From NCBI RefSeq assembly GCF_902712915.1, contig NZ_CACTIA010000003.1, positions 62,001 through 126,000 of the forward strand: 64,000 nucleotides of DNA, given 5' to 3'. Shown piece by piece: positions 47,091 through 56,831 of the stretch. This DNA comes from Acidiphilium sp. C61. GTDB lineage: Bacteria; Pseudomonadota; Alphaproteobacteria; Acetobacterales; Acetobacteraceae. A program made the translations under genes and the position numbers. The notes beneath the pieces are model-generated. The model was not told the DNA's origin, ran no database searches, and saw only the letters and a list, made by a program, of their open reading frames with translations. Within the stretch, counting starts at the first letter, position 1. Each line of letters starts with the position of its first letter.

Positions 47091-48444
47091 GGAAATCGGC
47101 ATCGAGCGTTTGGTCACGCTTGGGGAACATGCACAGCAGCGTGAGACCAGCAACAGAAGAGACGACTGAGGCAGCAAGGATACCCAGTTTCGCTGCGTTG
47201 AGGGTGGCATCTTGAAATGCCTGGCCGGCGATAAACAGCGCCATGGTGAATCCGATACCGGTAAGAAGAGCCCCACCGACAAGTCCCCCCCAGGTGAGCC
47301 CCGCCGGCCGAATGGCGACACCCGTGCGCACCCCCAGCCATGCGAATGCTGTGACGCCGATCGGCTTGCCGAGGACGAAGCCCGCCATCACCGCCAGCGA
47401 GACTGGGTTGATAAGTCCCTTGATCGTGATCGATACCCCCGCGTTTGCAAGCGCGAAAAGCGGCATAACGCCGAAGGCGACCCAGGGATGGAGCATGGCC
47501 TCGAGCCTCTCGACGGGCGACAACGTCTCGCGCACCGCGATACCGGCAACCTGCAGCGCCAGGTTATCCTCGGTATCGCCACTCCAATGATCTCCCGGGG
47601 GATAGGAGAGCACCTTTCGCAAGATTTCCCCCAGACGCTGGTCGCTCACCCAGCCAGCCGTCGGTGTCATGAGCCCGAGGATAACACCAACAATCGTCGC
47701 GTGGATGCCGGACGCATTGACGGCGAGCCAGATTATTGCCCCAGCCAGAAAGTAGACGCGGATGTTACGAACGCCGAGTAATGCCATCCCCCGAATTATC
47801 ACCAGTCCGACGGCGCCGAGCGCAAGGGCAGTCCAGTCGATTGATCGACTGTAACCGACGGCGACCACGAGGATGGCGGCAAGGTCGTCGACGACCGCAA
47901 GCGATAGCAGGAAGACGCGTAGGCCCGGAGGCACACGCGAACCAAGGAGCGCCAGGCAGCCGATGACGAAAGCTGTGTCGGTCGGCATCACGACGCCCCA
48001 ACCATGCTGCCCAGGTTGGCCATGCTGCAGCGCCAGATACAAGCCCATGGGCACAAGCATGCCTCCTGCCGCAGCTACGACCGAGAGAGCCACCATGCGC
48101 GGGTTCCGAAGTTCACCAAGCACCACTTCGCGCTTGATCTCGAGCGCGACGATGAAGAAGAACAGCGTCATTAGACCGTCGTTGATCAGATCCCGCAAAG
48201 AGCGCAGAAACTGGAACGCACCGATCTGAATGCCGATTGGTGTCTCCCAAAGAGATCTGAAGCCATCGGACCAGGGTGAGTTGGAAAGCGTCAATGCAAC
48301 GACGGTGGCCAACAGGAGAACGGCACCACTCGTGGCTTCGATGCGCAGGAACTGCGAAAACGAGTTGGTCAGCGCGTCGATGTGTGTGGTCGGCAGTTCG
48401 CCTTGCTGCGGCTTACTGTTCTGGTCCGTAATCAAATCGGCCAT
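47086..48444 (-). CDS. nhaA: Na+/H+ antiporter NhaA
   Basis: This 452-residue protein has about 12 membrane segments. It keeps the NhaA transport residues: Asp156 in VVMPTDTAFVIG, and the Asp186-Asp187 pair in LAVVDDLAAILV. FFFIVALEIKREVVLGEL and NAGVSITIKGLINPV are family blocks. It exchanges cytoplasmic Na+ or Li+ for external protons, important at high salt or pH. The last ~5 residues (LDADFH) overlap the IS630 fragment, so the original C-terminus may be slightly altered. Confidence 0.93.
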   Translation of the reverse strand: MADLITDQNSKPQQGELPTTHIDALTNSFSQFLRIEATSGAVLLLATVVALTLSNSPWSDGFRSLWETPIGIQIGAFQFLRSLRDLINDGLMTLFFFIVALEIKREVVLGELRNPRMVALSVVAAAGGMLVPMGLYLALQHGQPGQHGWGVVMPTDTAFVIGCLALLGSRVPPGLRVFLLSLAVVDDLAAILVVAVGYSRSIDWTALALGAVGLVIIRGMALLGVRNIRVYFLAGAIIWLAVNASGIHATIVGVILGLMTPTAGWVSDQRLGEILRKVLSYPPGDHWSGDTEDNLALQVAGIAVRETLSPVERLEAMLHPWVAFGVMPLFALANAGVSITIKGLINPVSLAVMAGFVLGKPIGVTAFAWLGVRTGVAIRPAGLTWGGLVGGALLTGIGFTMALFIAGQAFQDATLNAAKLGILAASVVSSVAGLTLLCMFPKRDQTLDADFH

Positions 48445-48634
48445 CTCCCCTTATATCTCGAGAAAACCCACCCCGCCCGGGGTGTCGAGGCGGTTACCCG
48501 TCCCGGCAAGCCCAATTTTTCCCGGCATCAGGCTGAATGCGGGCAGTGCGTGTCGGAATATGCCGTAGCCAGCACTCTCGCAGGATGCGGATCCGGCGTC
48601 CGGAATCCACCCGAACGGGGTCGGACCACACCGA

Positions 48635-48736
48635 TCAATGGGACATCGGGCCGTGAAAACTTCCACCAAACAACAGGAATAGCACGAGGATGACAATGAG
48701 CAGGGTCAGGATGCCCCCCATAGCCGCGTCCTCCAT
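48635..48736 (-). CDS. 33-residue single-span membrane peptide
   Basis: MEDAAMGGILTLLIVILVLF followed by LLFGGSFHGPMSH: one hydrophobic helix with a glycine- and histidine-containing tail, DUF3309-like in style. ATG at 48734-48736 is preceded by GTTACCGGTCGGGTTATT, with no strong Shine-Dalgarno. A related decayed hydrophobic stretch lies at about 49360-49420 on the same strand. Confidence 0.45.
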   Translation of the reverse strand: MEDAAMGGILTLLIVILVLFLLFGGSFHGPMSH

Positions 48737-48795
48737 AATAACCCGACCGGTAACCGGACTGATCGAAATACGCTCTAAGTGTATCCGTGAGCGCG

Positions 48796-49056
48796 CTAGC
48801 CGCCCGACGAGGTGCGCGTCGTCCAACGAATGCCCTCGGCATCAGAGCGAAAACGCACCGTAACGTTTCTATCCGAATGGGTTACTGACCAATCAATCCC
48901 CGCCTTTCCGAATTCCTTCGAGAGAAGTTGCAACCATGTCATATTACGGCTGCGATCATAATAGCCTTTCGGCATCGGATACTGCTGTGATTGCAAGGCG
49001 ACTCTTTCCACTGAGCCTGGCGGAAATGGCGCAATCATTTGTTCGTTGGCTAACAT
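48796..49056 (-). CDS. Small soluble protein of unknown function
   Basis: This 86-residue protein begins MLANEQMIAPFPPGSVERVA. It contains YPMPKGYYDRSRNMTWLQLL and ends in a strand-rich part DWSVTHSDRNVTVRFRSDAE. GGAATG lies before the ATG. The composition is coding-like but no family is recognised. Confidence 0.5.
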   Translation of the reverse strand: MLANEQMIAPFPPGSVERVALQSQQYPMPKGYYDRSRNMTWLQLLSKEFGKAGIDWSVTHSDRNVTVRFRSDAEGIRWTTRTSSGG

Positions 49057-49755
49057 GAATTCATTCCTTCAACTTGAGACCATGGCGATCCTCCAGTCGA
49101 TTTTCCTATCCTACAGGAAACACATTGCAATCTTGCCAGTACGGGGTGGAGCGTCCGCGTTGGCTGTAGGCTTGATAGCCAATTAAGGAGCCAGCGGCCC
49201 GCCTGGCATCTCAGCAACCGTTACCCCATGATCTCCCTAGCGATCTGATACTGCAAAGTACGAATAACGGCGCACCCCTCGAAAGAGACGTCTACAGGGA
49301 CACTGCCAGAGCGTGCTCGCACAAGCCAAAAGGCACCTAGCTGCGGTCAGTATTAGACCCAGCGATGAATGCCGCCGAATAGCATTATCAGAACCAAGGC
49401 GATGATGGTTAGGCCGAGTAGCCCTCAAAAGCTACGACCGCTATAATAGATGCAAAAGTAACCGTAGTAACAGTCGCCACCCTACAAGAGGACGATTGGA
49501 AGTATCAGAATGATCGACGCAATGGATCATGATTCTTCGAAATGGGTAGCAGCTAGGCCGATGGGTCTCGCTGCGGACGTGATTGCTATACGCCGACGTT
49601 CGCTTGTCGTCGAGCAACACGGTCGCCGTTATCGAGATTTTGGCCGACGCCTTGGTAGTATATGTTATGCGGATCTTTTACACACACACAGATCATCGTT
49701 GCCAGGGTAAGGATCTGCGTTATGGCCTTGTTTTGGATTGATTTGGTGCGGGCCG
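49057..49755. other. Gene-poor stretch with a decayed small membrane ORF
   Basis: No intact gene. A minus-strand stretch at about 49357-49420 reads GLLGLTIIALVLIMLFGGIH and RWV, but a TGA lies immediately upstream and no start codon is in frame. It looks like a decayed relative of the peptide at 48635. Confidence 0.35.
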
Positions 49756-49908
49756 TCATGGCGTGTGCTTTACCGCGCTGTTTGTGAGCGCATTGCCTCC
49801 CGAAGAGATGTCCCTACCGACACCGGCAGTCGTATGGCAGCCGTCAAGCAGTGGCGCTACGGCTATCAAGACGAGTAGCGCCAGTGCAATCGTGAAACTC
49901 TTTTGCAT
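49756..49908 (-). CDS. Entericidin A/B-family lipoprotein
   Basis: This 50-residue protein begins MQKSFTIALALLVLIAVAPL, followed by the lipobox Leu-Asp-Gly-Cys and the entericidin signature CHTTAGVGRDISSGGNALTN. Entericidins are small envelope lipoproteins tied to stress and stationary-phase lysis. AAAGGATGATTACC precedes the ATG, which is a good ribosome-binding site; an in-frame ATG three codons upstream is possible. Confidence 0.85.
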   Translation of the reverse strand: MQKSFTIALALLVLIAVAPLLDGCHTTAGVGRDISSGGNALTNSAVKHTP

Positions 49909-50699
49909 GGTAATCATCCTTTCCGTTTTCCGTCGTAAGATGACGAGTGGATCCCGATGTGTAATTGGACGGTTCCCTGAAACCACTGTTTGACGTAATG
50001 CCCGCCCCGAACGCACAAGTGTATCTGCGATAGTCGGCGGGTGGTATGCACCTAGTCTGACGAACAAAAATTTACTCGTCGGTCTGGTTTTAAGCCGACA
50101 GCGTATTAGTGGGCACGCAGATGTAGCGCCGATTGTTTCAGCTTCAGTGCCAAAAAAAATTGTCGACCGCTGCGTGGGTTCGTCGCAATTCAGATCAGGG
50201 GCAACACGGCAGGCGGATCGCGGTGGGCGTGGTCTACTCGACGGTGTCGATCGGTTGTCCCAGGGGCGCTTAGCCATCGCCGTATGTGCTTTGTGGGCCC
50301 GTCTAGCATACCGGAACAAATCCGAAGATTTGGCTGCATTTTGTATAATTCCTGGTGGATCCACTGGCGGGATTGTGCGCGGTTGGATCGCCGGACAACT
50401 GGCTTACGATGTGGTCGTTTCCGCAAGCGACGTCGTCATCATGGCGGATACTCCCGAAACACCGTTTCGAAGGCGATCGCTCGCGTGTTCAGTTTTACAA
50501 AATAGGTGATTCGCGCCGACAATGATAGTATCGGAAATTACTTAGTGTCCGTACGTAAACAAACTGAGTCGGCCGATTCGGTTATGCGCCGCAGGGTCTT
50601 GCGTCGTCTGAATCACTTGTGTTGGGGTGGACGGCCCACCGGCATCGAATGTGCCGATATAAGGTCGAGCAACGAACCTAATGAAAGGGCCGCCTCCGG
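49909..50699. other. Gap without a recognised gene
   Basis: About 790 bases with lower GC in places. Several short frames exist, none with family motifs or good starts. Confidence 0.35.
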
Positions 50700-52089
50700 A
50701 TGGCGGATTTCGAGCAGCCCAATGGCCTCGCCTTCACCGCCGATGGCGCGACGATCTACGTATCCGACACGTCACTGTCGCTCGGCGAGGTGCCCGGGCA
50801 TAAAGCCGGAACGAAGCACGAGATCATCGCATTCGATGTGGGCGATGGCGGCATGCTCTTCAATCGGCGCTTCTTCTCCCACACCGACCACGGCTATCCC
50901 GACGGATTTGCGGTCGATGTGCGCGGCTGGGTGTGGACGAGTGTGGCAGACGGCGTGCATATCTGGTCCGCGGATCGGCGCAAGCTGGGCTTCGTACCAA
51001 GTCGCCTGTGAACTATGTGATCTAGCGGTGGGCGAAGCCGAGGCTTGGTGAGCGGTTTGCGGCAGAGAGCCATGCGAGGAGGGCACAAAGAAGCCTGATC
51101 AACCATCTGCGGAGCAGCCGGAGGTTGTGTCCGACGCCGGCGAGGATGGCGTTGATGGCATCACCGTCGACGCCGAGCAGGAAGTTCCGCCCCAGATGGC
51201 TGTCGGTCTTCATGTGGCCGATGACGGGTTCGATGGCGGCGCGTCGGCGCAACTCGCGGCGGATGGTGGGGGTGATGCCGCGTTTCTGGCGGGATATGAA
51301 GATCTTTCTGCCCTCGGCTTCGACGCCGTAGCCGCGATAGCCGCGGTCGACATAGGCGCGGGCGACGGCAACGCCGGTGATCCGCTCGACCTGCTCGATC
51401 TGGCCGGCCAGGGTGTGGCCGTCATAGGGATTTCCCGGCTGGCTCTGCATGCCGAGAACGAACTGACCGCCGGGTGCAGCGGCGTTGGTGGTGGCGATGG
51501 AGACCTTCACGCCGAATTCGAAGCGCGTCCTGGCCTTGCCCTTGCCGATGCACTCCACCTCAGGCGCGTGCAGGGAATAGAGCTTGTCGGCACCGCGATC
51601 GGAGCGCTTCTGGCGAAGCAGGCGATTGATCAGGCCCAGCGTTTCGGCGAACGTGGCCTTCGCTTCAGCGTTGCCTGCGATCTTGCGGGTGATGTCACGC
51701 GCCAGCCGGCCCAGCCAGGTCCGCAGCTTGCGCACGCGAGCCTCGGCCTCGCGGCGTTTGCCACCATGATGCAGGCGGGCCGCCTCCTGCCTGGCGTAGC
51801 GCGCAACCCGGCGATACGACTGGCGTAGCGTGATACCGTGCTTGCGCGCCATGCGAGCGAGTGCCTCGATGCCGCGGTGCAGCAGCTTGCTGTCGGTCGG
51901 ATGCGTCACTGCCTTCGGCTGGACCGTGGTATCGATGGTGACCCGCTCGTAGTGCTTCTCCGCCACGGCGCCACCCCGCTCGGCGGCCGCCAGCGTCTCG
52001 GCGAGCAGGGCCTCCATCCGCTCGGACCCGATCCGCTTGCGCCAGCGCGTCATCGAGGATCGATCAAGCGGCAGCGTGTGCTGGAAATG

Positions 52090-53470
52090 GATAGCGTCCG
52101 TCAATGTGGTGGAAATTCTGGTGTAGCTGAAGCGGCCAATGGTCACGCGGCGACGGTGGAAATTCGTGGTGTATCGGCATCGATGGCGGGTGCCATGAGT
52201 TCGACCATTCCCTCGATCTGCATATAGCGGTTCTGTGTCTGCCATTCGTCGTTGGCCTCGAGCAGCACGGCCCCGATCAGGCGGATGATCGAACCTTCAT
52301 TGGGAAAGATGCCGACGACATCGGCGCGGCGCTTGACCTCCTTGTTCAGGCGTTCGAGCGGGTTCGTCGAGTGAATTTTGGTTCGGTGCTGGGCGGGAAA
52401 GTCCATGTGCGCCAGCACGTCGGTTTCACTGTCGTCGATGAACGCGCCAAGTTTTGGCCATTTGCCCCGGAGCTGGTCGGCCACATGGCGCAGGGTCTGG
52501 CTGGCACTGACGCGATCCGGCTGGATAAACGCCTGACGCAACGCTGCAGACACCATGCTCTGCTGCCCCTTCGGCACATAGGACAAGGCGTTGCGCATCC
52601 AGTGAACGCGGCATCTTTGCCAGGATGCCCCCATCACCCGGCGGATCGCCGCCTTCAACCCTTCATGAGCATCGGAGATCACCAGTTTCACCTCACGCAA
52701 CCCACGGCGGACCAAGCTCTTGAGAAAGGTCGACCAGAAGGTCTCCGCCTCGGACGGGCCGATGTGCAGGCCGACGATCTCGCGCCGACCGTCGGTGTTC
52801 ACCGCCACTGCGATTATCGCTGCAACTGAGACGATCCGCCCACCTTCGCGCTGCTTGAGATAGGTCGCATCCAACCACAGATACGGCCACTCGCCGGCGA
52901 GTGGCCGGTCGAGGAAGGCGTTCACCCTCTCATCGATGTCCTTGCACAGTTTCGAGACCGTGCTCTTGCTGATCCCCGTCAGCCCCATGGCCTGCACCAG
53001 CTCGTCTACCCGCCGGGTCGAGACGCCGCCAATCCAGGCTTCCTGGATGACCGCGGCCAGCGCCTTCTCCGAGGTCCGGCGAGCTTCCAGGAACGGCGGG
53101 AAGTAGCTCCCCTGCCGCAGCTTCGGGATCCGAAGCTGCAAGCTGCCAAGCCGCGTGTCCAATGCGCGTTCCCGGTAGCCGTTGCGATAGGTCGCGCGCT
53201 CGCCGCTGCGCTCGTAGCGGCTGGCGCCGATCAGCCCATCCACATCCGTCTCCATCAGCAGTTGAACCACCGCCTCCGCAACGCTGTGCAGAAAATCGCC
53301 GTCCCCGGCTTTGGCCAGTAGCTCAGCCAGTGGTAATCTATCTTCGGTCATCGGGTTCTCCAGGCTTCAGGTTGAAGTCTCGCAACTCCACCATAGCCGA
53401 CTGATCCGATGGCCACCTCAAACTACACCGTTACACGGCCCAAAAGTCCACCACGACCCCGGACACTACC
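52090..53470 (-). mobile_element. IS256-family element (1381 bp) with 9-bp target duplication
   Basis: CTGGAAATG occurs at 52081-52089 and again at 53471-53479. The element ends GATAGCGTCCG... and ...GGACACTACC form an imperfect inverted repeat (also GTGGTGGA inside). It is inserted into the IS5-like transposase gene. Confidence 0.9.
52143..53351 (-). CDS. IS256/Mutator-family transposase
   Basis: This 402-residue protein carries the Mutator blocks: LIGASRYERSGERATYRNGY, LRIPKLRQGSYFPPFLEARR, YLWLDATYLKQREGGRIVSV (first Asp), LVISDAHEGLKAAIRRVMGA (second Asp), CRVHWMRNALSYVPKGQQ and STNPLERLNKEVKRRADVVG (Glu). It is complete and may be active. Confidence 0.95.
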   Translation of the reverse strand: MTEDRLPLAELLAKAGDGDFLHSVAEAVVQLLMETDVDGLIGASRYERSGERATYRNGYRERALDTRLGSLQLRIPKLRQGSYFPPFLEARRTSEKALAAVIQEAWIGGVSTRRVDELVQAMGLTGISKSTVSKLCKDIDERVNAFLDRPLAGEWPYLWLDATYLKQREGGRIVSVAAIIAVAVNTDGRREIVGLHIGPSEAETFWSTFLKSLVRRGLREVKLVISDAHEGLKAAIRRVMGASWQRCRVHWMRNALSYVPKGQQSMVSAALRQAFIQPDRVSASQTLRHVADQLRGKWPKLGAFIDDSETDVLAHMDFPAQHRTKIHSTNPLERLNKEVKRRADVVGIFPNEGSIIRLIGAVLLEANDEWQTQNRYMQIEGMVELMAPAIDADTPRISTVAA

Positions 53471-53957
53471 CTGGAAATGCGTCTCGCCGCAGAATGCCTG
53501 GACATACGGACTATCGAGATAGCGCGCGCAGATCGCTTCGTCGGACAGCCCATCCATGTGCTTGAGAAGATGCAGCGCCACCATCAGGCGGGTCGGCAGT
53601 GCCGGACGTCCCGCCGCCTCGGCGTAGAGTGAGCCAAAGCGTTCCTCGAAGACCCGCCAGTCGATCAGCCGGACCAGCCGCACCAGGGGATGCCGCTGGT
53701 CGATGATGTTCTCCAGCCGCGAGCGGAACAGTTCGAGATCATCCTGCGAGGCATTCAGCTTCGGCGGCATTCTTTCCTCCACGTCAAACGCATGATGTTC
53801 GGCATCAACGGGAGAGAATCACGATCGCGACCACCGCGCAACGCTCCAACGGTTTTGCAAGGTTTTTCCCCTCAGGCCACACAGACCTTGCAAATCCCAA
53901 TATTGCCCGCCGCTAAAAAGTCATGACTAGATCAGCAAAGTTCGATTTTTCACAGGT

Positions 53958-55465
53958 GTAGATGCTCATCCCCGCTGGGCGTCGTGTTGAATCGATTGTG
54001 AATTGACGTGACGACGTCGGATGCGATTCGACGGAGGCGTGACCGAGCTTCCTGATTTATCCCTTCTGACGCACGCTGAGAAAGATGCGCTGATCCGCGC
54101 TCTGTGGGAAGCATTGCAAGCTTCGGAGCGGCGCAACGCGGAACTGACGGTCCGGCTGGCCGCTGCCGAGCGCCGGATTGCAGAGTTGGAGGCGCGGCTG
54201 AACGAACCGGCGAAGCGGCCGGATAATTCGAGCCTGCCGCCATCGCGCGGGCAGAAGCCAAACCGGCCCGAGAAAGCTCCGCGCAAGGGACCACGCAAAG
54301 GCAGTCTCGGCCGTGAGGGTGGCGGTCGCTTGCTTGCCGAGAACCCCGACCAGACGGTGATCGCGAAGGCAGCGCATTGCCGGCACTGCCGTGCCGGGTT
54401 GACGGACGCGGATCAGCGCCTCGCGCAGCGCTACGACAAGATCGATCTGCCGCCGATCAAGCCGATTGTCACCCGCGTCGAACGCTATGCCGGCCATTGT
54501 CGGTGCTGTGGGGTGACCACGCTGGCCGCCGTCCCGGAAGGCTTGGAAGCCGGCACGCCATTCAGCCTCAACCTCGTGGCGCTCGCGATCTACCTGCGCG
54601 TCATCCATGCGGTCAGCTACCGGCGGCTGTCGCGCCTGTTCATCGAGTTGTTCGGCCTGGCGATCAGCGAAGGCGCGCTCGATGCCGCATTCCGCCGCGC
54701 CAAGCCGGGCTTCGATGCCGATATCGGCACCATCCTCGCCCGACTGCGCCGCGCGCGGGTCGTCTGTTCCGACGAAACCTCGGTGCGGATCAACGGCCGG
54801 ACCCATTGGAACTGGGTCTTTCAGAACGACGACGTCGTCATCCATGTGATCCGGCCAAGCCGGGGCGCCAACGTCGTCGCGGAGGTAATGGACGGCCATC
54901 GCCCCGCGATCTGGGTCTCCGATCTCTATGGCGCCCAGCGCGGCCATGCCGATCACTGGCAGATTTGCCTCGCCCACCAACTCCGCGACTGCAAATTCGC
55001 GATCGAAGCCGGCGATGAGATCTTCGCACCCCGAATGAAGGCCCTGCTGCTCCGCGCCGTCGTGCTGGCGCGGCGCCATCGCACCCTCGCAGACGCCACA
55101 AGGCGTGCCTGGCGGCGGCGCCTCGACCATGACCTCGACGCCGTCATGGCGCTCGCCCCGATCAACCGTCACGGCAGACGATTACGCCGACGATACGGCA
55201 AGCTTCGTGATCATCTGTTCACCTTTCTCGACCACCCCGAGGTCGCTGCCGACAACAACGGATCCGAACGCGAACTTCGGCCCATCGCGACATATCGCAA
55301 GGTCACCGGTGGGTTCCGGTCCAACTGGGGTGCCGATTTCTTCGCCAACGTCCGATCCGTCGTCGGCACCGCCGCACGCCACGGTGTTGATGCCTATACC
55401 GCCATCAAAAACGCCGTCACAGGAACATCTATGCCGATCAACCACATGCAGGGTTGAGCAGATAC
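53958..55465 (+). mobile_element. IS66-family element with 8-bp target duplication
   Basis: Its ends GTAGATGCTCATCCCC and (reverse complement) GTATCTGCTCAACCC match at most positions. TCACAGGT occurs directly on both sides, 53950-53957 and 55466-55473. The target is the right terminal repeat of the IS5-like element. Confidence 0.85.
54021..55457 (+). CDS. IS66-family transposase (no TnpA/TnpB partners)
   Basis: This 478-residue protein has a helical N-terminus with a coiled-coil-like stretch (ERRIAELEARLNEPAKRPDN), a Pro/Lys linker, and a zinc-ribbon-like part CRHCRAGL and GHCRCCGV. The DDE_Tnp_IS66 domain follows (CSDETSVRINGRTHWNWVFQ, IWVSDLYGAQRGHADHWQIC, DNNGSERELRPIATYRKVTG). No tnpA or tnpB genes are present, as in the ISBst12 subgroup. 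Confidence 0.93.
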   Translation: MRFDGGVTELPDLSLLTHAEKDALIRALWEALQASERRNAELTVRLAAAERRIAELEARLNEPAKRPDNSSLPPSRGQKPNRPEKAPRKGPRKGSLGREGGGRLLAENPDQTVIAKAAHCRHCRAGLTDADQRLAQRYDKIDLPPIKPIVTRVERYAGHCRCCGVTTLAAVPEGLEAGTPFSLNLVALAIYLRVIHAVSYRRLSRLFIELFGLAISEGALDAAFRRAKPGFDADIGTILARLRRARVVCSDETSVRINGRTHWNWVFQNDDVVIHVIRPSRGANVVAEVMDGHRPAIWVSDLYGAQRGHADHWQICLAHQLRDCKFAIEAGDEIFAPRMKALLLRAVVLARRHRTLADATRRAWRRRLDHDLDAVMALAPINRHGRRLRRRYGKLRDHLFTFLDHPEVAADNNGSERELRPIATYRKVTGGFRSNWGADFFANVRSVVGTAARHGVDAYTAIKNAVTGTSMPINHMQG

Positions 55466-55572
55466 TCACAGGTGACTACCAACACCGGCGGTCGCCTCGA
55501 ACTGCACGTTTGGCGGCGCGGACGGACGGCGGCTGTTCATCACAGCAACACAATATCTGCTCGCGATCGATC

Positions 55573-56388
55573 TTATCGGCTGAGCTGATGAAGATGCCCG
55601 TCGGGATCGCGGATCAGTGCGTCGGCATTTGATCGCCAAACGATACGCGTGGCGGCGAGATCATTTGCGAAGAGAGGGTGAAGCGCACGGCCGACGGGAT
55701 GGCGATAGCCCAGCAGTTCAACGTGCGGCGGCTTACCCGTGGGGTTCATCGGCACCACATCGACTTCGGCGCCGTCAAGCCCGTCGAGCGCATCCTGCGT
55801 CGGGCCATAATTTACCGTAGCGCCTGCCTCGCCCAGCCCGTGACGCGCATAGAAGCGTCGGCTGGCTACGACATCGCTGACCGAGATCGCGCTATGGTCG
55901 ATCCCCATGATGCCGGTACCCTTCCAGCCCGAATTGGCACCCGGCGCGAATTGGAGCAATTCGAGCGGATGACCTTCAGGATCGCGGAACTTGATCGCGG
56001 TTACCCCGCCAGCGGACTTGGGAAGCGTTACTGGGCGCGCTCGGCTGATCGGCGTGGCGCCGGCGTCGCGCGCGCGACGCCATGCGGCCTCCGCATCGTC
56101 GGTGACGAGCGCGAGGTGCTGGATGACGAGATCGCAAGCAGTCGTGTCAACCGGATAGGGGCGTCCCGGATGGTCGAAACTTTCGAGCTCCACGCGGCTT
56201 GGGCCGAGCAACATTGCGATGCGCGAACCGGCGCCTGAGAGGCCGAGGCGTGTGATTTCCTCGGCGGAAATGGGCGCAGCCTCGGCGACGTCGAAACCGA
56301 TCTCGCGATAAAAGACAGCCAACCGCGCTGGCTCAGCAGTAACGAGCCGAAAGCCTGCTATCCCCTCGAAAATCATGTCAGGTGACAT
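55573..56388 (-). CDS. Two-domain VOC (glyoxalase/dioxygenase-fold) protein
   Basis: This 271-residue protein begins MSPDMIFEGIAGFRLVTAEP and contains two VOC modules. Module 1 includes AVFYREIGFDVAEAAPI, VIQHLALVTDDAEAAWRRAR and FRDPEGHPLELLQF. Module 2 includes GIDHSAISVSDVVASRRFYA, ARHGLGEAGATVNYG and a C-terminal IRDPDGHLHQL. Both end in a metal-ligand-like DPxGH motif. Substrate unknown. It overlaps the cupin gene by 16 bases and converges on the SMP-30 remnant. Confidence 0.82.
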   Translation of the reverse strand: MSPDMIFEGIAGFRLVTAEPARLAVFYREIGFDVAEAAPISAEEITRLGLSGAGSRIAMLLGPSRVELESFDHPGRPYPVDTTACDLVIQHLALVTDDAEAAWRRARDAGATPISRARPVTLPKSAGGVTAIKFRDPEGHPLELLQFAPGANSGWKGTGIMGIDHSAISVSDVVASRRFYARHGLGEAGATVNYGPTQDALDGLDGAEVDVVPMNPTGKPPHVELLGYRHPVGRALHPLFANDLAATRIVWRSNADALIRDPDGHLHQLSR

Positions 56389-56831
56389 GACCCGCGTCTC
56401 GGTTTGACATGAAGTTGGACGGTCATCAGGCAGCACGGTTGATCACCAATCGTTCCGGATCTATGGCCTTTCTTACCGTTCACCTCGGTGCAGCCCTGAT
56501 CCTCTCCGAACGAGAAGTCACCCGGTCCCTGCTCGATGCGCGTACCGTCCATGCTTTCGATCCACCAACGGCCAGATAGCACGATGATCCATTGCGGCGC
56601 CGGATTCTCGTGCCAGTCGCCCACCCAGCCGACCGGTTGGACGGTGAAGACAACGGTCGCCTCGCTGCGTTCCATCTTGTCATTCCACTGCGGATCGGCC
56701 GGGCCTACGGCCTTGAGTTGATAATCGGTGAGCGCGCATTGCGATTGATGACTGGTGCCATCGCCATCGACATAAAGATGCCAATAGGGAACCGAGGGCC
56801 TTGGGCCTGCCGCGTCGGTTTGATCGCTCAT
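56373..56831 (-). CDS. Cupin-fold protein
   Basis: This 152-residue protein begins MSDQTDAAGPRPSVPYWHLY. The central part reads WVGDWHENPAPQWIIVLSGR, WWIESMDGTRIEQGPGDFSF, GEDQGCTEVNGKKGHRSGTI, a beta-barrel with potential metal ligands His (WHENP) and Glu (GED). Many such proteins are small dioxygenases or sugar-binding cupins. It overlaps the DoxX gene (ATGA) and the VOC gene, forming an operon. Confidence 0.75.
   Translation of the reverse strand: MSDQTDAAGPRPSVPYWHLYVDGDGTSHQSQCALTDYQLKAVGPADPQWNDKMERSEATVVFTVQPVGWVGDWHENPAPQWIIVLSGRWWIESMDGTRIEQGPGDFSFGEDQGCTEVNGKKGHRSGTIGDQPCCLMTVQLHVKPRRGSCHLT

Larger units (their letters stand above)
51022..53770 (-). pseudogene. IS5-family transposase split by IS256
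   Basis: The N-terminal part (53770 down to 53471) reads MPPKLNASQDDLELFRSRLE, LIDWRVFEERFGSLYAEAAG, QAFCGETHFQ. The C-terminal part (52080 down to 51022) reads HTLPLDRSSMTRWRKRIG, ITIDTTVQPKAVTHPTDSKL-type blocks, RAYVDRGYRGYGVEAEG and AAIEPVIGHMKTDSHLGRN. Joined at HFQ, which is the duplicated 9 bases, it gives an uninterrupted protein of about 452 residues. Confidence 0.85.
51001..55476 (-). mobile_element. IS5-like element interrupted by IS256 and IS66
   Basis: Left end GTCGCCTGTGAA (51001-51012). Right end TTCACAGGT at 53949-53957 plus GAC at 55474-55476, giving an inverted repeat with one mismatch in 12. Flanking duplication TACCAA at 50995-51000 and 55477-55482. After removing the two inner elements and their duplications, 1570 bp remain, a normal IS length. 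Confidence 0.85.
50700..55583 (+). pseudogene. SMP-30/gluconolactonase gene fragment split by a nested IS
   Basis: The 5' exon-like part (50700-51000) reads FEQPNGLAFTADGATIYVSD, HTDHGYPDGFAVDVRGWVWT, SVADGVHIWSADRRKLGFVP. The 3' part (55483-55583) reads TPAVASNCTFGGADGRRLFI and TATQYLLAIDLIG. Removing 51001-55482 joins them exactly in frame (LGFVP-TPAVASN), giving 133 residues that match the C-terminal half of lactonase beta-propellers. The N-terminal half was already missing before 50700. SMP-30 enzymes open sugar lactones. Confidence 0.85.

Noticed and set aside
50147..50509. 120-residue plus-strand ORF before the SMP-30 remnant
   Set aside because: No ribosome-binding site, low-complexity segments and no recognisable family.
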